A stretch of 64,000 nucleotides of DNA from JALOAT01 sp041685115 (GTDB lineage Bacteria; Pseudomonadota; Gammaproteobacteria; Thiohalomonadales; Thiohalomonadaceae), in contig JAWLGK010000004.1 of assembly GCA_041685115.1 (NCBI GenBank), positions 122,506-186,505 on the forward strand, written 5' to 3'. Position 1 is the first letter of the stretch, and the number at the start of each line of letters is the position of its first letter. Under the pieces are notes generated by a model. That model worked only from the letters and a program-made list of their open reading frames with translations, was not told where the DNA came from and ran no database searches. A program made the translations under genes and the position numbers. Of the stretch, positions 52,601-59,271 are shown piece by piece.

Positions 52601-54532
52601 TGTGGCGACGGCGCCTGCCTGGGTTGCGGTGAGAAGACCGCGCTGCACCTGTTCACCGGCACCGTGACCGCGCTCATGCAGCCGCGCGTGAAGGCGCACC
52701 TCGCCAAGCTGGATCAGCTGATCAACGGCCTGGATCGCCACATCCGCCTGAAGCTCGCCGAGACCATGGATCTCTCTGATGCCGACGCGGTGAACAAGGT
52801 CGTTGATGCCCACGAGGACGCGGACCTCACCCTGGCGCGCCTCACCGCCAAGCTGGACGAAGGCCGCAACGCCAAGGCGCTCGACCCCGAATGGCTCAAG
52901 TGGGCCACCCAGCTGCTGGCTCGTCTGAAGGATCTCAAATGGCGCTATACCGACGGCGTCACCGGCCGCGGCCGTGCCGAGATGGGCATCGTCAACTCCA
53001 CCGGCTGCACCTCGGTGTGGGGCTCCACCTTCCCGTTCAGCCCCTACCCGTTCCCGTGGGCGTCGCACCTGTTCCAGGACTCGCCGTCCATGGCCATGGG
53101 CCTGTTCGAAGGCCACATGGCGAAGATGGCCGAAGGCTTCAAGGCCATCCGCATGGCCGAGCTGGAACTGGCCGGCGAGTACAATGCCGAGAAGCACAAG
53201 GACTTCTTCACCTACTTCGACTGGAAGCAATTCAGCGATGAAGAATGGCTGCTGTGCCCGCCCGTGGTATCCGTGGGCGGCGACGGCGCCATGTACGACA
53301 TCGGCTTCCAGAACCTGTCCCGTGCCCTGATGTCCGGCACCCCGGTGAAGGTCATGGTGCTGGACACGCAGGCCTACTCGAACACCGGCGGCCAGAGCTG
53401 CACCTCCGGTTACCTGGGCCAGGTGGCCGACATGGCGCCCTATGGCAAGCACTGGAAGGGCAAGGTCGAGATCCGCAAGGAGATGTCGCTCATCGCCATG
53501 GCGCACCGCACCAGCTACGTGATGCAGGGCGGCGTGAGCAACGTGACGCACCTGCTCGAAAGCTTCATCGAGGGCCTGAACAGCCGTCGTCCGGCGCTGT
53601 TCAACGTGTACGCGGTGTGTCAGCCCGAGCACGGCGTAGGCGACGACAAGGCCTTCGATCAGACCAAGCTGGCCATGGAGGGACGCGCCTACCCGCTGTT
53701 GCGCTTCAACCCGGACAAGGGCAATACCTGGCGCGAGTGCATGGACCTGGATGGCAACCCGTCCATGGACACCGACTGGCCCATGTACACCCTCGACTAC
53801 ATCAACGAGAAGGGTGAGAAGGCCAAGCTGGAGGTGCCCATGACCTTCGCCGACTTCGCCGTGACCGAGGGCCGCTTCCGCAAGCACTTCAAGAGGGCGC
53901 CGGCGGATACCTGGAACGAGAACATGGTGCCGGTGCACGAGTTCCTCGACCTGGACGAAGATGATCGTGACGGCAAGTTCCCGTACATCTGGACGGTCGA
54001 TCAGAAACAGCGTCTGGGCCGCGTGCTGGTGAGCCAGGAGCTGGTGAACTCCGCCATCGAACGCCGTGACTTCTGGCGTCTGCTGAAGTCCATCGCCGGT
54101 CGCGACAAGGCCGCCGTGGACGCCGACCAGATCGCCGAACAGGCGCGCCAGGAAATGGCGCAGAAGCTCACCGCCGGTCTGCTCGCCCTCGCGGGCGGTC
54201 AGGGTGTGGGCGAATTCGCCACCGCCCTCGCTGCGCCGGCAGGCAGCAACGGCGCGGGTGCCGGTGCCGCCGCCCCGACGGACTATGAGCCGGCCTGGAT
54301 CGACACGCCCGAGTGCACGGCCTGTGACGAGTGCATCAAGATTGCGCCCGCCGTGTTCGCCTACAACGACCAGAAGAAGGCCGTGGTGGTGAACCCCAAG
54401 GGCGGTTCGTTCAAGGATGTGGTCCGCGCAGCGGAGAAGTGCACGGCGGGATGCATCCATCCCGGCACGCCCTTCAATCCTGCCGAACCGGATCTGGAGA
54501 AGTTGAAGAAGCGAGCTGAGAAGTTTCACTAG
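49613..54532 (+). CDS. nifJ: Pyruvate:ferredoxin (flavodoxin) oxidoreductase with extra C-terminal ferredoxin
   Basis: The enzyme converts pyruvate and CoA to acetyl-CoA, CO2 and reduced ferredoxin, reversibly. The 1639-residue protein is about 450 longer than usual PFOR. Domains: TPP pyrimidine part (1-250), a second region with the CoA-binding type (to about 415), a gamma part (about 430-640), ferredoxin clusters CTACGDCYTVCP (about 787) and CKGCMECVTVCG (about 924) separated by a 120-residue insert, CGDGACLGCGEK (about 998), and the TPP site GDGAMYDIGFQNL with SNTGGQ (about 1224-1265). An added C-terminal domain has CTACDECIKIAP (about 1570) and CTAGC. ATG 49613 was chosen over the TTG and GTG two and one codons before it. 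Confidence 0.94.
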   Translation: MKKEAKTFKYPGKRRAMDGNTAVIMCERESSDAAGAYPITPSTNMGEYWAEEVSKGHLNVSERPLIFIEPESEHAAAAVTAGLSMTGLRATNFSSAQGVAFMHESLYSAVGKRLTYVLNIGCRAITKATLNVHAGHDDYHCVDDTGFFQMMAKSAQEAADLNIISHKVAELGLTPGIIAQDGFLTTHLIESMQVPERALIAEFLGKPDDLIDTPTPAQRLIYGPKRRRIPAIWDVDNPMVSGVVQNQDAYMQAVAAQRPYFFAHIKSITDQVMEDFYQLTGRRYGRIGTYKTEDADYVILGQGSVVGTAEAVADYLRETRKLKVGVVNLTMFRPFPGDVLGQVLKGKKGVAVLERTDQPLAEDLPLARETRATVSKCVENGVAGSGELPYADYAVYEAKDIPVIYSGSFGLGSRDLQPEGIVAAVENMLPDGKRRKFFYLGVDFVREKPESPKQEIYQQELLEAYPQVRDMALHGSENPNLMPKGAITVRMHSVGGWGAVTTGKNLAMTLFELLDYNIKANPKYGSEKKGQPTTYYLSAAPEPIRINAEYKFVDVVLSPDPNVFGHSNALAGLKKGGVFIIQSHLETADEVWRSFPITAQQFIVNNDIRVFYVDAFKIAREEASNPELQFRMQGIAFQGAFFKASGVMQQANLDETKLFKAIKDQLESKFGSKGARVVEDNLRVVRRGFDQLTEITDKTVVQFTPAMLRKESHLPVMLKRTPESGMSLSDVHRFWEQTGNFYISGQGSDNLVDPFIGLSLMPAATGVFRDMTQVRFEHPTWNPANCTACGDCYTVCPDSAIPGLVNSMTEVFETAIRRIETAGNPTRYLRRATRTLEKKLRALLDAAGEKADVHALLAQAIVETIVDTDVDGEALERLNTEFEWFKNELGEFKFAVTKPYYLNKEKQAKGSGGLFSITVNPYTCKGCMECVTVCGDDALFVDKQTEESVARLQKEWGLWLDLPTTSPDYIRIEDLDERIGALETLLLDKRSYGSMVCGDGACLGCGEKTALHLFTGTVTALMQPRVKAHLAKLDQLINGLDRHIRLKLAETMDLSDADAVNKVVDAHEDADLTLARLTAKLDEGRNAKALDPEWLKWATQLLARLKDLKWRYTDGVTGRGRAEMGIVNSTGCTSVWGSTFPFSPYPFPWASHLFQDSPSMAMGLFEGHMAKMAEGFKAIRMAELELAGEYNAEKHKDFFTYFDWKQFSDEEWLLCPPVVSVGGDGAMYDIGFQNLSRALMSGTPVKVMVLDTQAYSNTGGQSCTSGYLGQVADMAPYGKHWKGKVEIRKEMSLIAMAHRTSYVMQGGVSNVTHLLESFIEGLNSRRPALFNVYAVCQPEHGVGDDKAFDQTKLAMEGRAYPLLRFNPDKGNTWRECMDLDGNPSMDTDWPMYTLDYINEKGEKAKLEVPMTFADFAVTEGRFRKHFKRAPADTWNENMVPVHEFLDLDEDDRDGKFPYIWTVDQKQRLGRVLVSQELVNSAIERRDFWRLLKSIAGRDKAAVDADQIAEQARQEMAQKLTAGLLALAGGQGVGEFATALAAPAGSNGAGAGAAAPTDYEPAWIDTPECTACDECIKIAPAVFAYNDQKKAVVVNPKGGSFKDVVRAAEKCTAGCIHPGTPFNPAEPDLEKLKKRAEKFH

Positions 54533-54544
54533 GAGCCATCTGTG

Positions 54545-54597
54545 TGTGGGAGCGGGCCCGGCTGGTGTCGAGTCACGAGCAGACGCTCGCTCCCACA
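54545..54597. repeat. TGTGGGAGCG inverted repeat between nifJ and rnfC
   Basis: TGTGGGAGCG (54545-54554) pairs with CGCTCCCACA (54588-54597) around 33 bases. A TGTGGGAGCGAG copy also occurs at 29629-29640. Such units are common REP-like elements of Pseudomonas-like genomes. It lies in the 212-bp operon gap after nifJ. Confidence 0.75.
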
Positions 54598-54744
54598 AGG
54601 GTTGTAACGGTTTGGGTATGGAACGCCCCGATGGAATGGGGTTGTTTCCATATGTTTCGTAGGGGTGGGCCCAAGTGTCCGCGGTTTCATGGCATGTGGC
54701 GCGTGCACTCCGCCCCTACGTTCTTTTTTCCTGAGTGACGATTC

Positions 54745-56085
54745 ATGGGCTTGCTCAACCTGTTCAAGCGAAAAACCTTTGCGCACGGCGTCCATCCGCC
54801 GGAGCACAAGGAGGAGACCGCGCATCTGCCGATCCGGCGGATGCCTTTCGCGCCGCGCATGATCATCCCGCTGTCGCAGCACTTCGGTGCGCCGGCGGTG
54901 CCGCTCGTGCGCGTAGGTCAGGAAGTCGTGCGCGGCGAGCCGATCGCCCGCGCCGACGGATTCATGTCCGTGCCGATGCACGCACCGGCCACGGGCGTGA
55001 TCGAATCCATCCAGCTCATGCCGACGGCGCGTGGCCCCAAGACCGAGGCCATCGTCATCCGCGTCTATCCCGCTGCCGAGCAACGCGTGCTCTACGGCGC
55101 GCCCCGCGACGTGGAGAGCATGACGCCGGACGACATCGTCCAGGCGGTGCAGGACAGCGGCATGGTCGGTCTCGGCGGTGCGGCCTTCCCCACCCACGTC
55201 AAGCTGAAGCCCCCCAAGGATGACCCGATCGATACGCTGGTCGTAAACGGCTGTGAGTGCGAGCCGTACCTGACCACCGATCATCGCGTCATGCTCGAAC
55301 ACACGGACGAACTGCTGAGCGGCATTCGTATCGCCATGCGCGTGAGCGGCGCCACGTGCGCCGTCATTGGCGTGGAAGACAACAAGCTGGACGCCGTCGA
55401 GGCGATTCAGCGCAAGTTGCCGGCGGACGGCAGCATCACTGTCCAGCCCGTCAAGACCAAGTACCCGCAGGGTTCGGAAAAGTTGCTGGTGAAGGTGTTG
55501 CTCGACCGTGAAGTACCGTCCGGCGGCTTCCCCTATCAAATCGGCGTGGTCGTGAACAACGTGGGCACCCTCGCCCAGCTCGGCATGCTCTTGCCACAGA
55601 GCCAGGGCCTCATCGAACGCGTCGTCACGCTCGCGGGCCCGGGCATCAAGAGGCCGGGCAACTACATAATCCCGCTCGGCACACCGCTGCGTTTCGCCCT
55701 CGAATACGTGGGTTACGAAGGGGATGCGACGCACATCATCCTCGGCGGCCCCATGATGGGTAACACTGTGGCGTCGCTCGACGTGCCGGTGACCAAGGGC
55801 GTGACGGGCATCGTGGTGATGCCGGATCAGGAACATTCGCCCGCGGCACAAACCATTTACCCGTGCATCCGTTGCGGCCGCTGCCTCGACGCCTGCCCTG
55901 TGAAGCTCAACCCGTCGCAAATGGGCCGACTGGCGGCAAAGCGCCTGTACACCGAAATGCAGCAGAAATATCACCTGAACGATTGTTTCGAATGCGGCTG
56001 CTGCAGCTACGTATGCCCGTCGAATATCCCGCTGGTGCAGTACTTCCGTATTGCCAAGGCCATCAACCGGGAACGTGCCGCATGA
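54745..56085 (+). CDS. rnfC: Rnf complex subunit RnfC
   Basis: RnfC is the peripheral NADH/FMN- and iron-sulfur subunit on the cytoplasmic face. The 446 residues contain the early GVHPPEHKEETAHLPI, a biotin-lipoyl-like segment, the NADH/FMN-type GGAAFPTHVKL and VNGCECEPYLTTD, an SLBB region, and two C-terminal ferredoxin motifs, CIRCGRCLDACPVK and CFECGCCSYVCPSN. It lacks the long Ala-rich tail of E. coli RsxC and so resembles the clostridial length. It is 212 bp after nifJ and overlaps rnfD by 4 bp. Confidence 0.96.
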   Translation: MGLLNLFKRKTFAHGVHPPEHKEETAHLPIRRMPFAPRMIIPLSQHFGAPAVPLVRVGQEVVRGEPIARADGFMSVPMHAPATGVIESIQLMPTARGPKTEAIVIRVYPAAEQRVLYGAPRDVESMTPDDIVQAVQDSGMVGLGGAAFPTHVKLKPPKDDPIDTLVVNGCECEPYLTTDHRVMLEHTDELLSGIRIAMRVSGATCAVIGVEDNKLDAVEAIQRKLPADGSITVQPVKTKYPQGSEKLLVKVLLDREVPSGGFPYQIGVVVNNVGTLAQLGMLLPQSQGLIERVVTLAGPGIKRPGNYIIPLGTPLRFALEYVGYEGDATHIILGGPMMGNTVASLDVPVTKGVTGIVVMPDQEHSPAAQTIYPCIRCGRCLDACPVKLNPSQMGRLAAKRLYTEMQQKYHLNDCFECGCCSYVCPSNIPLVQYFRIAKAINRERAA

Positions 56086-57128
56086 CGCCCAGGATTGAAC
56101 TGCGCACCTCACCCCATGTGAAGTCGCCCACCACGGTCGCGCAGATCATGCGCAATGTGGTGTACGCGCTGCTGCCCGTCTGCGCCTTTTCGGTGTGGCA
56201 GTTCGGCATCAGTGCGCTGGCGCTGATCCTCACTGTCACCGCCGCGTGCCTCGCCACCGAACGGCTGTTCAACTGGATGGGCGATCGCTCCAGCACCTTG
56301 TCGGACTGGAGCGCCGCCATCACCGGCATCCTGCTTGCGCTCACCTTGCCGCCCGGTTTTCCGCTTTGGATGGGCGCTGTCGCCGGCTTCGTGGCCATTG
56401 CGCTCGGCAAGGCGTTGTTCGGCGGCCTTGGCTTTAACGTATTCAATCCCGCGCTGGTGGGCCGCGCCTTCGTGCAGGCCGCGTTCCCGGTGGCCATCAC
56501 CACCTTCACGCCCGCGTTCCTGTCGAACCGTTTCGTGGAATTCATTCCCAGCACGCTCACGCCCCCGCTGCAGATTCCGCCTTCCCTGACCGAGTGGCTC
56601 GCTGGCCAAGGCCTCGATGGGTTCACGGGCGCCACCCCCATGGGCCAGTGGAAATTCGAAGGCATTGTCACGGACACCGCCACCCTGTTTTCGGGCATGG
56701 GCGGAGGTTCCGCCGGTGAAACGTCCGCATTGTTGATCCTCCTCTGTGGCCTGTACTTAGCCCTCCGGCGGATGATGGATTGGCGCATTCCCGCAGCCAT
56801 GCTGCTTGGCGCGTTCATCACCGCCGGATTCTTTTTCCTGCTGGATGGGGACAAGTATCCGACGCCGCTGTTTGTGCTGTTCTCCGGTGGCCTGATGCTC
56901 GGCGCCGTATTCATGGCCAGTGACATGGTGGCCTCGCCGGTGACCCCCGCGGGTGTGTGGGTCTACGGCCTGTTCATGGGCGTGCTGACGGTCATCATCC
57001 GTTACTTCGGCGGCCTGAATGAAGGCGTCATGTACGCCATCCTGCTCGGCAATGCGCTCTCGCCGCTCATCGAGTCGATAACCCAGCCTCGCATCTATGG
57101 CTCACGCAAACGGGAGGCCGGGCAATGA
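56082..57128 (+). CDS. rnfD: Rnf complex subunit RnfD
   Basis: This 348-residue membrane subunit (about nine helices) carries covalent FMN on the Thr of DGFTGATPMGQWK near residue 183, a residue conserved in NqrB/RnfD. Other family stretches are SDWSAAITGILLALTLPP and NVFNPALVGRAFVQAAFP. The ATG overlaps the rnfC stop (ATGA), and the 3' end overlaps rnfG by 4 bp. The assignment is secure. Confidence 0.96.
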   Translation: MTPRIELRTSPHVKSPTTVAQIMRNVVYALLPVCAFSVWQFGISALALILTVTAACLATERLFNWMGDRSSTLSDWSAAITGILLALTLPPGFPLWMGAVAGFVAIALGKALFGGLGFNVFNPALVGRAFVQAAFPVAITTFTPAFLSNRFVEFIPSTLTPPLQIPPSLTEWLAGQGLDGFTGATPMGQWKFEGIVTDTATLFSGMGGGSAGETSALLILLCGLYLALRRMMDWRIPAAMLLGAFITAGFFFLLDGDKYPTPLFVLFSGGLMLGAVFMASDMVASPVTPAGVWVYGLFMGVLTVIIRYFGGLNEGVMYAILLGNALSPLIESITQPRIYGSRKREAGQ

Positions 57129-57805
57129 ACGAGCAACCCATCGTGTTTGCCGAACCCAGAACGCCCTCCAGCTTTGCGCTCATTCGCGTGCTGGGCCTGG
57201 TGGCGTTGATCTCGGGCCTGCTCATCGTCTTGGTGTATCAGTGGACCCTGCCCACCATCACCGAGCAGCGCCGGCTGGCGTTGGAGCAGGCGGTATTCCA
57301 GGTGATTCCCGGGGCCTCGCGCCTGGCCAGCTACGTGGTGAATCAGGACGGCGTGCATGCGCAGAACAGCGGGGCCAGTGGTCGTGCCCTTTACGCGGGC
57401 TACGATGCGGATGGCAATCTCATCGGCATCGCCGCCGAAGGTGCTGCCCAAGGCTATGCCGACGCCGTGCGGTTACTCTACGGCTACTCGCCCGAATGCC
57501 AGTGCGTAACCGGCTTCCGCATCGTATACAGCCGCGAGACCCCGGGCTTCGGCGACAAGCTGGAGACCGACCCCGCGTTCCTCGCCAATTTCGAAGCGCT
57601 CGATGCGCGTCTGAATGCGGAAGGTACGGCGCTCGCCAATGCCATCGTCACGGTCAAACACGGCACCAAGACGAAGCCCTGGCAGATCGATGCCATCTCC
57701 GGCGCTACGGTGTCCTCGAAGGCCGCCGGCAAGGCCATCGGCGATAGCGCACAGGTCGTGATCCCGGCCGTACACCGTCACTTGAAAGCGGAGGGTCAAC
57801 TCTGA
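57125..57805 (+). CDS. rnfG: Rnf complex subunit RnfG
   Basis: RnfG is the periplasmic FMN-bearing subunit with one N-terminal membrane helix (about residues 17-42). FMN is attached to the Thr of ISGATVSSKAAGKAI near residue 193. The domain core has ETPGFGDKLETD typical of NqrC/RnfG. The 226 residues are normal. Translation is coupled on both sides: ATGA with rnfD and TGATG with rnfE. Confidence 0.95.
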   Translation: MNEQPIVFAEPRTPSSFALIRVLGLVALISGLLIVLVYQWTLPTITEQRRLALEQAVFQVIPGASRLASYVVNQDGVHAQNSGASGRALYAGYDADGNLIGIAAEGAAQGYADAVRLLYGYSPECQCVTGFRIVYSRETPGFGDKLETDPAFLANFEALDARLNAEGTALANAIVTVKHGTKTKPWQIDAISGATVSSKAAGKAIGDSAQVVIPAVHRHLKAEGQL

Positions 57806-58455
57806 TGCGTCCTGACCTGACCCAACCCATTACCATGGATACGTTCTTGCGTGGCATCTGGCGTGAGAATCCGGTGTTCGTCGCCCTGCTCGGCATGTGC
57901 CCGGTGCTCGCGGTCACCAACACGGCGACCAATTCGCTGGCCATGGGCGTGTCCACGCTGTTCGTGCTGGTGTGCTCGAACATGCTCATTTCCATGCTGC
58001 GGCACTTCATCCCCAAGCAGGTGCGCATCGCCACCTACATCGTGATCATCGCGACCTTCGTCACCATGGTGGACTACATCCTCCAAGCGGTGAGTCCAAC
58101 GGTTTATGCCGCACTCGGCGCGTTCATTCAGCTCATCGTAGTGAACTGCATCATTCTCGGCCGCGCCGAGTCGTACGCGTCCAAGAATCCTGTGCTGTCC
58201 ACGGCAGTGAACTCCGTCGGCATGGGCCTCGGCTTCACCCTCGCCCTGCTCATGCTGGGCAGCGTACGTGAATTGTTCGGTATGGGCAGCCTGTTCGGTG
58301 TGTCCATCTTCGGCGACAGCTTCCAGCCCTGGCTGGTGATGATCCTGCCACCCGGCGGTTTCTTCGTGCTGGGCGCCTGGTTGTTGCTATTCGCCTGGTG
58401 GCGCGAACGTAACGTACGCAAGGCCGTTGTGGAGGAAGCTGTCCATGCAAGGTGA
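57805..58455 (+). CDS. rnfE: Rnf complex subunit RnfE
   Basis: RnfE is one of the two related six-helix membrane subunits (with RnfA) whose interface holds the 2Fe-2S centre of the ion channel. The 216-residue protein has ENPVFVALLGMCPVLAVTN near the start with the cluster Cys, and ILGRAESYASKN and SVGMGLGFTLALL. It begins within the rnfG stop (TGATG) and overlaps rnfA by 11 bp. Confidence 0.95.
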   Translation: MRPDLTQPITMDTFLRGIWRENPVFVALLGMCPVLAVTNTATNSLAMGVSTLFVLVCSNMLISMLRHFIPKQVRIATYIVIIATFVTMVDYILQAVSPTVYAALGAFIQLIVVNCIILGRAESYASKNPVLSTAVNSVGMGLGFTLALLMLGSVRELFGMGSLFGVSIFGDSFQPWLVMILPPGGFFVLGAWLLLFAWWRERNVRKAVVEEAVHAR

Positions 58456-59026
58456 ATCCTTGACCTTCGTGTTTCTCAACGCGGCGATCATCAATAACTT
58501 CGTACTCGCCATGTTCCTGGGCATTTGCCCGTTTCTTGGCGTATCCGGCAAGTTGAAGACGGCAAGTTCCATGGGCGCGGCCACCACGCTGGTGATGTTG
58601 ATCAGCTCCGTCAGCGCTTACGGCCTCAATGTGTTGCTGAGCTCGTTCGAGATCGAGTTCCTGCGGCTCATCAGCTACATCGCCGTGATCGCCTCCGCCG
58701 TGCAATTGGTGGAGATGACCATGAAGAAGTTCAGCCCGGGATTGTTTCGCGCCCTGGGCATTTATCTTCCGCTCATCACCACGAACTGCGCGGTGCTGGG
58801 CGTGGCCCTGTTCCAAACGGCCAAGGAATACGATTTTCTTCAGGCCGTGGCCTACAGCCTGGGCGCCGGTGCGGGTTTCACGCTCGCCCTGGTGTTGATG
58901 GCCGGCCTGCGTGAAAAGCTCGAACTGTCCACGGTACCGCGCATTGCGCAAGGCGCTGGATTGAGCCTGATGCTCGCCGGTCTGTTGTCGCTTTCATTCA
59001 TGGGATTTGCAGGCCTGGGAGGCTGA
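58445..59026 (+). CDS. rnfA: Rnf complex subunit RnfA
   Basis: RnfA is the second six-helix subunit of the Rnf core, homologous to NqrE. The 193-residue protein contains INNFVLAMFLGICPFLGVSGK with the cluster Cys, and a mid-region ITTNCAVLGVALF with another. The start is ATG 58445; the six-residue longer frame is not conserved. It is followed two bases later by the small Cys-rich gene, almost certainly in the same transcript. Confidence 0.95.
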   Translation: MQGESLTFVFLNAAIINNFVLAMFLGICPFLGVSGKLKTASSMGAATTLVMLISSVSAYGLNVLLSSFEIEFLRLISYIAVIASAVQLVEMTMKKFSPGLFRALGIYLPLITTNCAVLGVALFQTAKEYDFLQAVAYSLGAGAGFTLALVLMAGLREKLELSTVPRIAQGAGLSLMLAGLLSLSFMGFAGLGG

Positions 59027-59028
59027 GC

Positions 59029-59208
59029 ATGCAATACCTGATTGCGATTGGTCTGCTTTTCCTGCTCATGCTCGGTTGGGTGGTCATGCAGCACGCGGCA
59101 CAACTGTTTGCACGGCGGCATCCGGAATTTGGGCCGGTACGCGAAGGACTGGGGTGTGGCTCGTCCTGTAACTGTGTGAAAGGCAGTTGCGATAACCGGC
59201 GTGGATAA
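59029..59208 (+). CDS. Small Cys-rich membrane protein, NqrM-like in layout
   Basis: The 59-residue product starts at ATG 59029, 2 bp after the rnfA stop. It has one membrane helix (about residues 4-21) and a tail with four cysteines, GCGSSCNCVKGSC, close to the C-terminus. The layout is like NqrM, the small maturation factor that supplies iron for the NqrDE centre, though sequence identity cannot be judged by eye. RnfA and RnfE hold the matching centre, so a role in their assembly is a strong inference. A GGGAGGC ribosome site precedes it. Confidence 0.72.
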   Translation: MQYLIAIGLLFLLMLGWVVMQHAAQLFARRHPEFGPVREGLGCGSSCNCVKGSCDNRRG

Positions 59209-59271
59209 AATCCCGTTCTATTTCTATTGTTTCATTTCCAAACAGATTTCTGACGATAAGGGGTGTACATC

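Noticed and set aside
51686..54598. 970-codon open frame opposite nifJ
   Set aside because: High-GC shadow of a conserved gene; no domain motifs, His/Gly/Val-rich composition typical of antisense frames.
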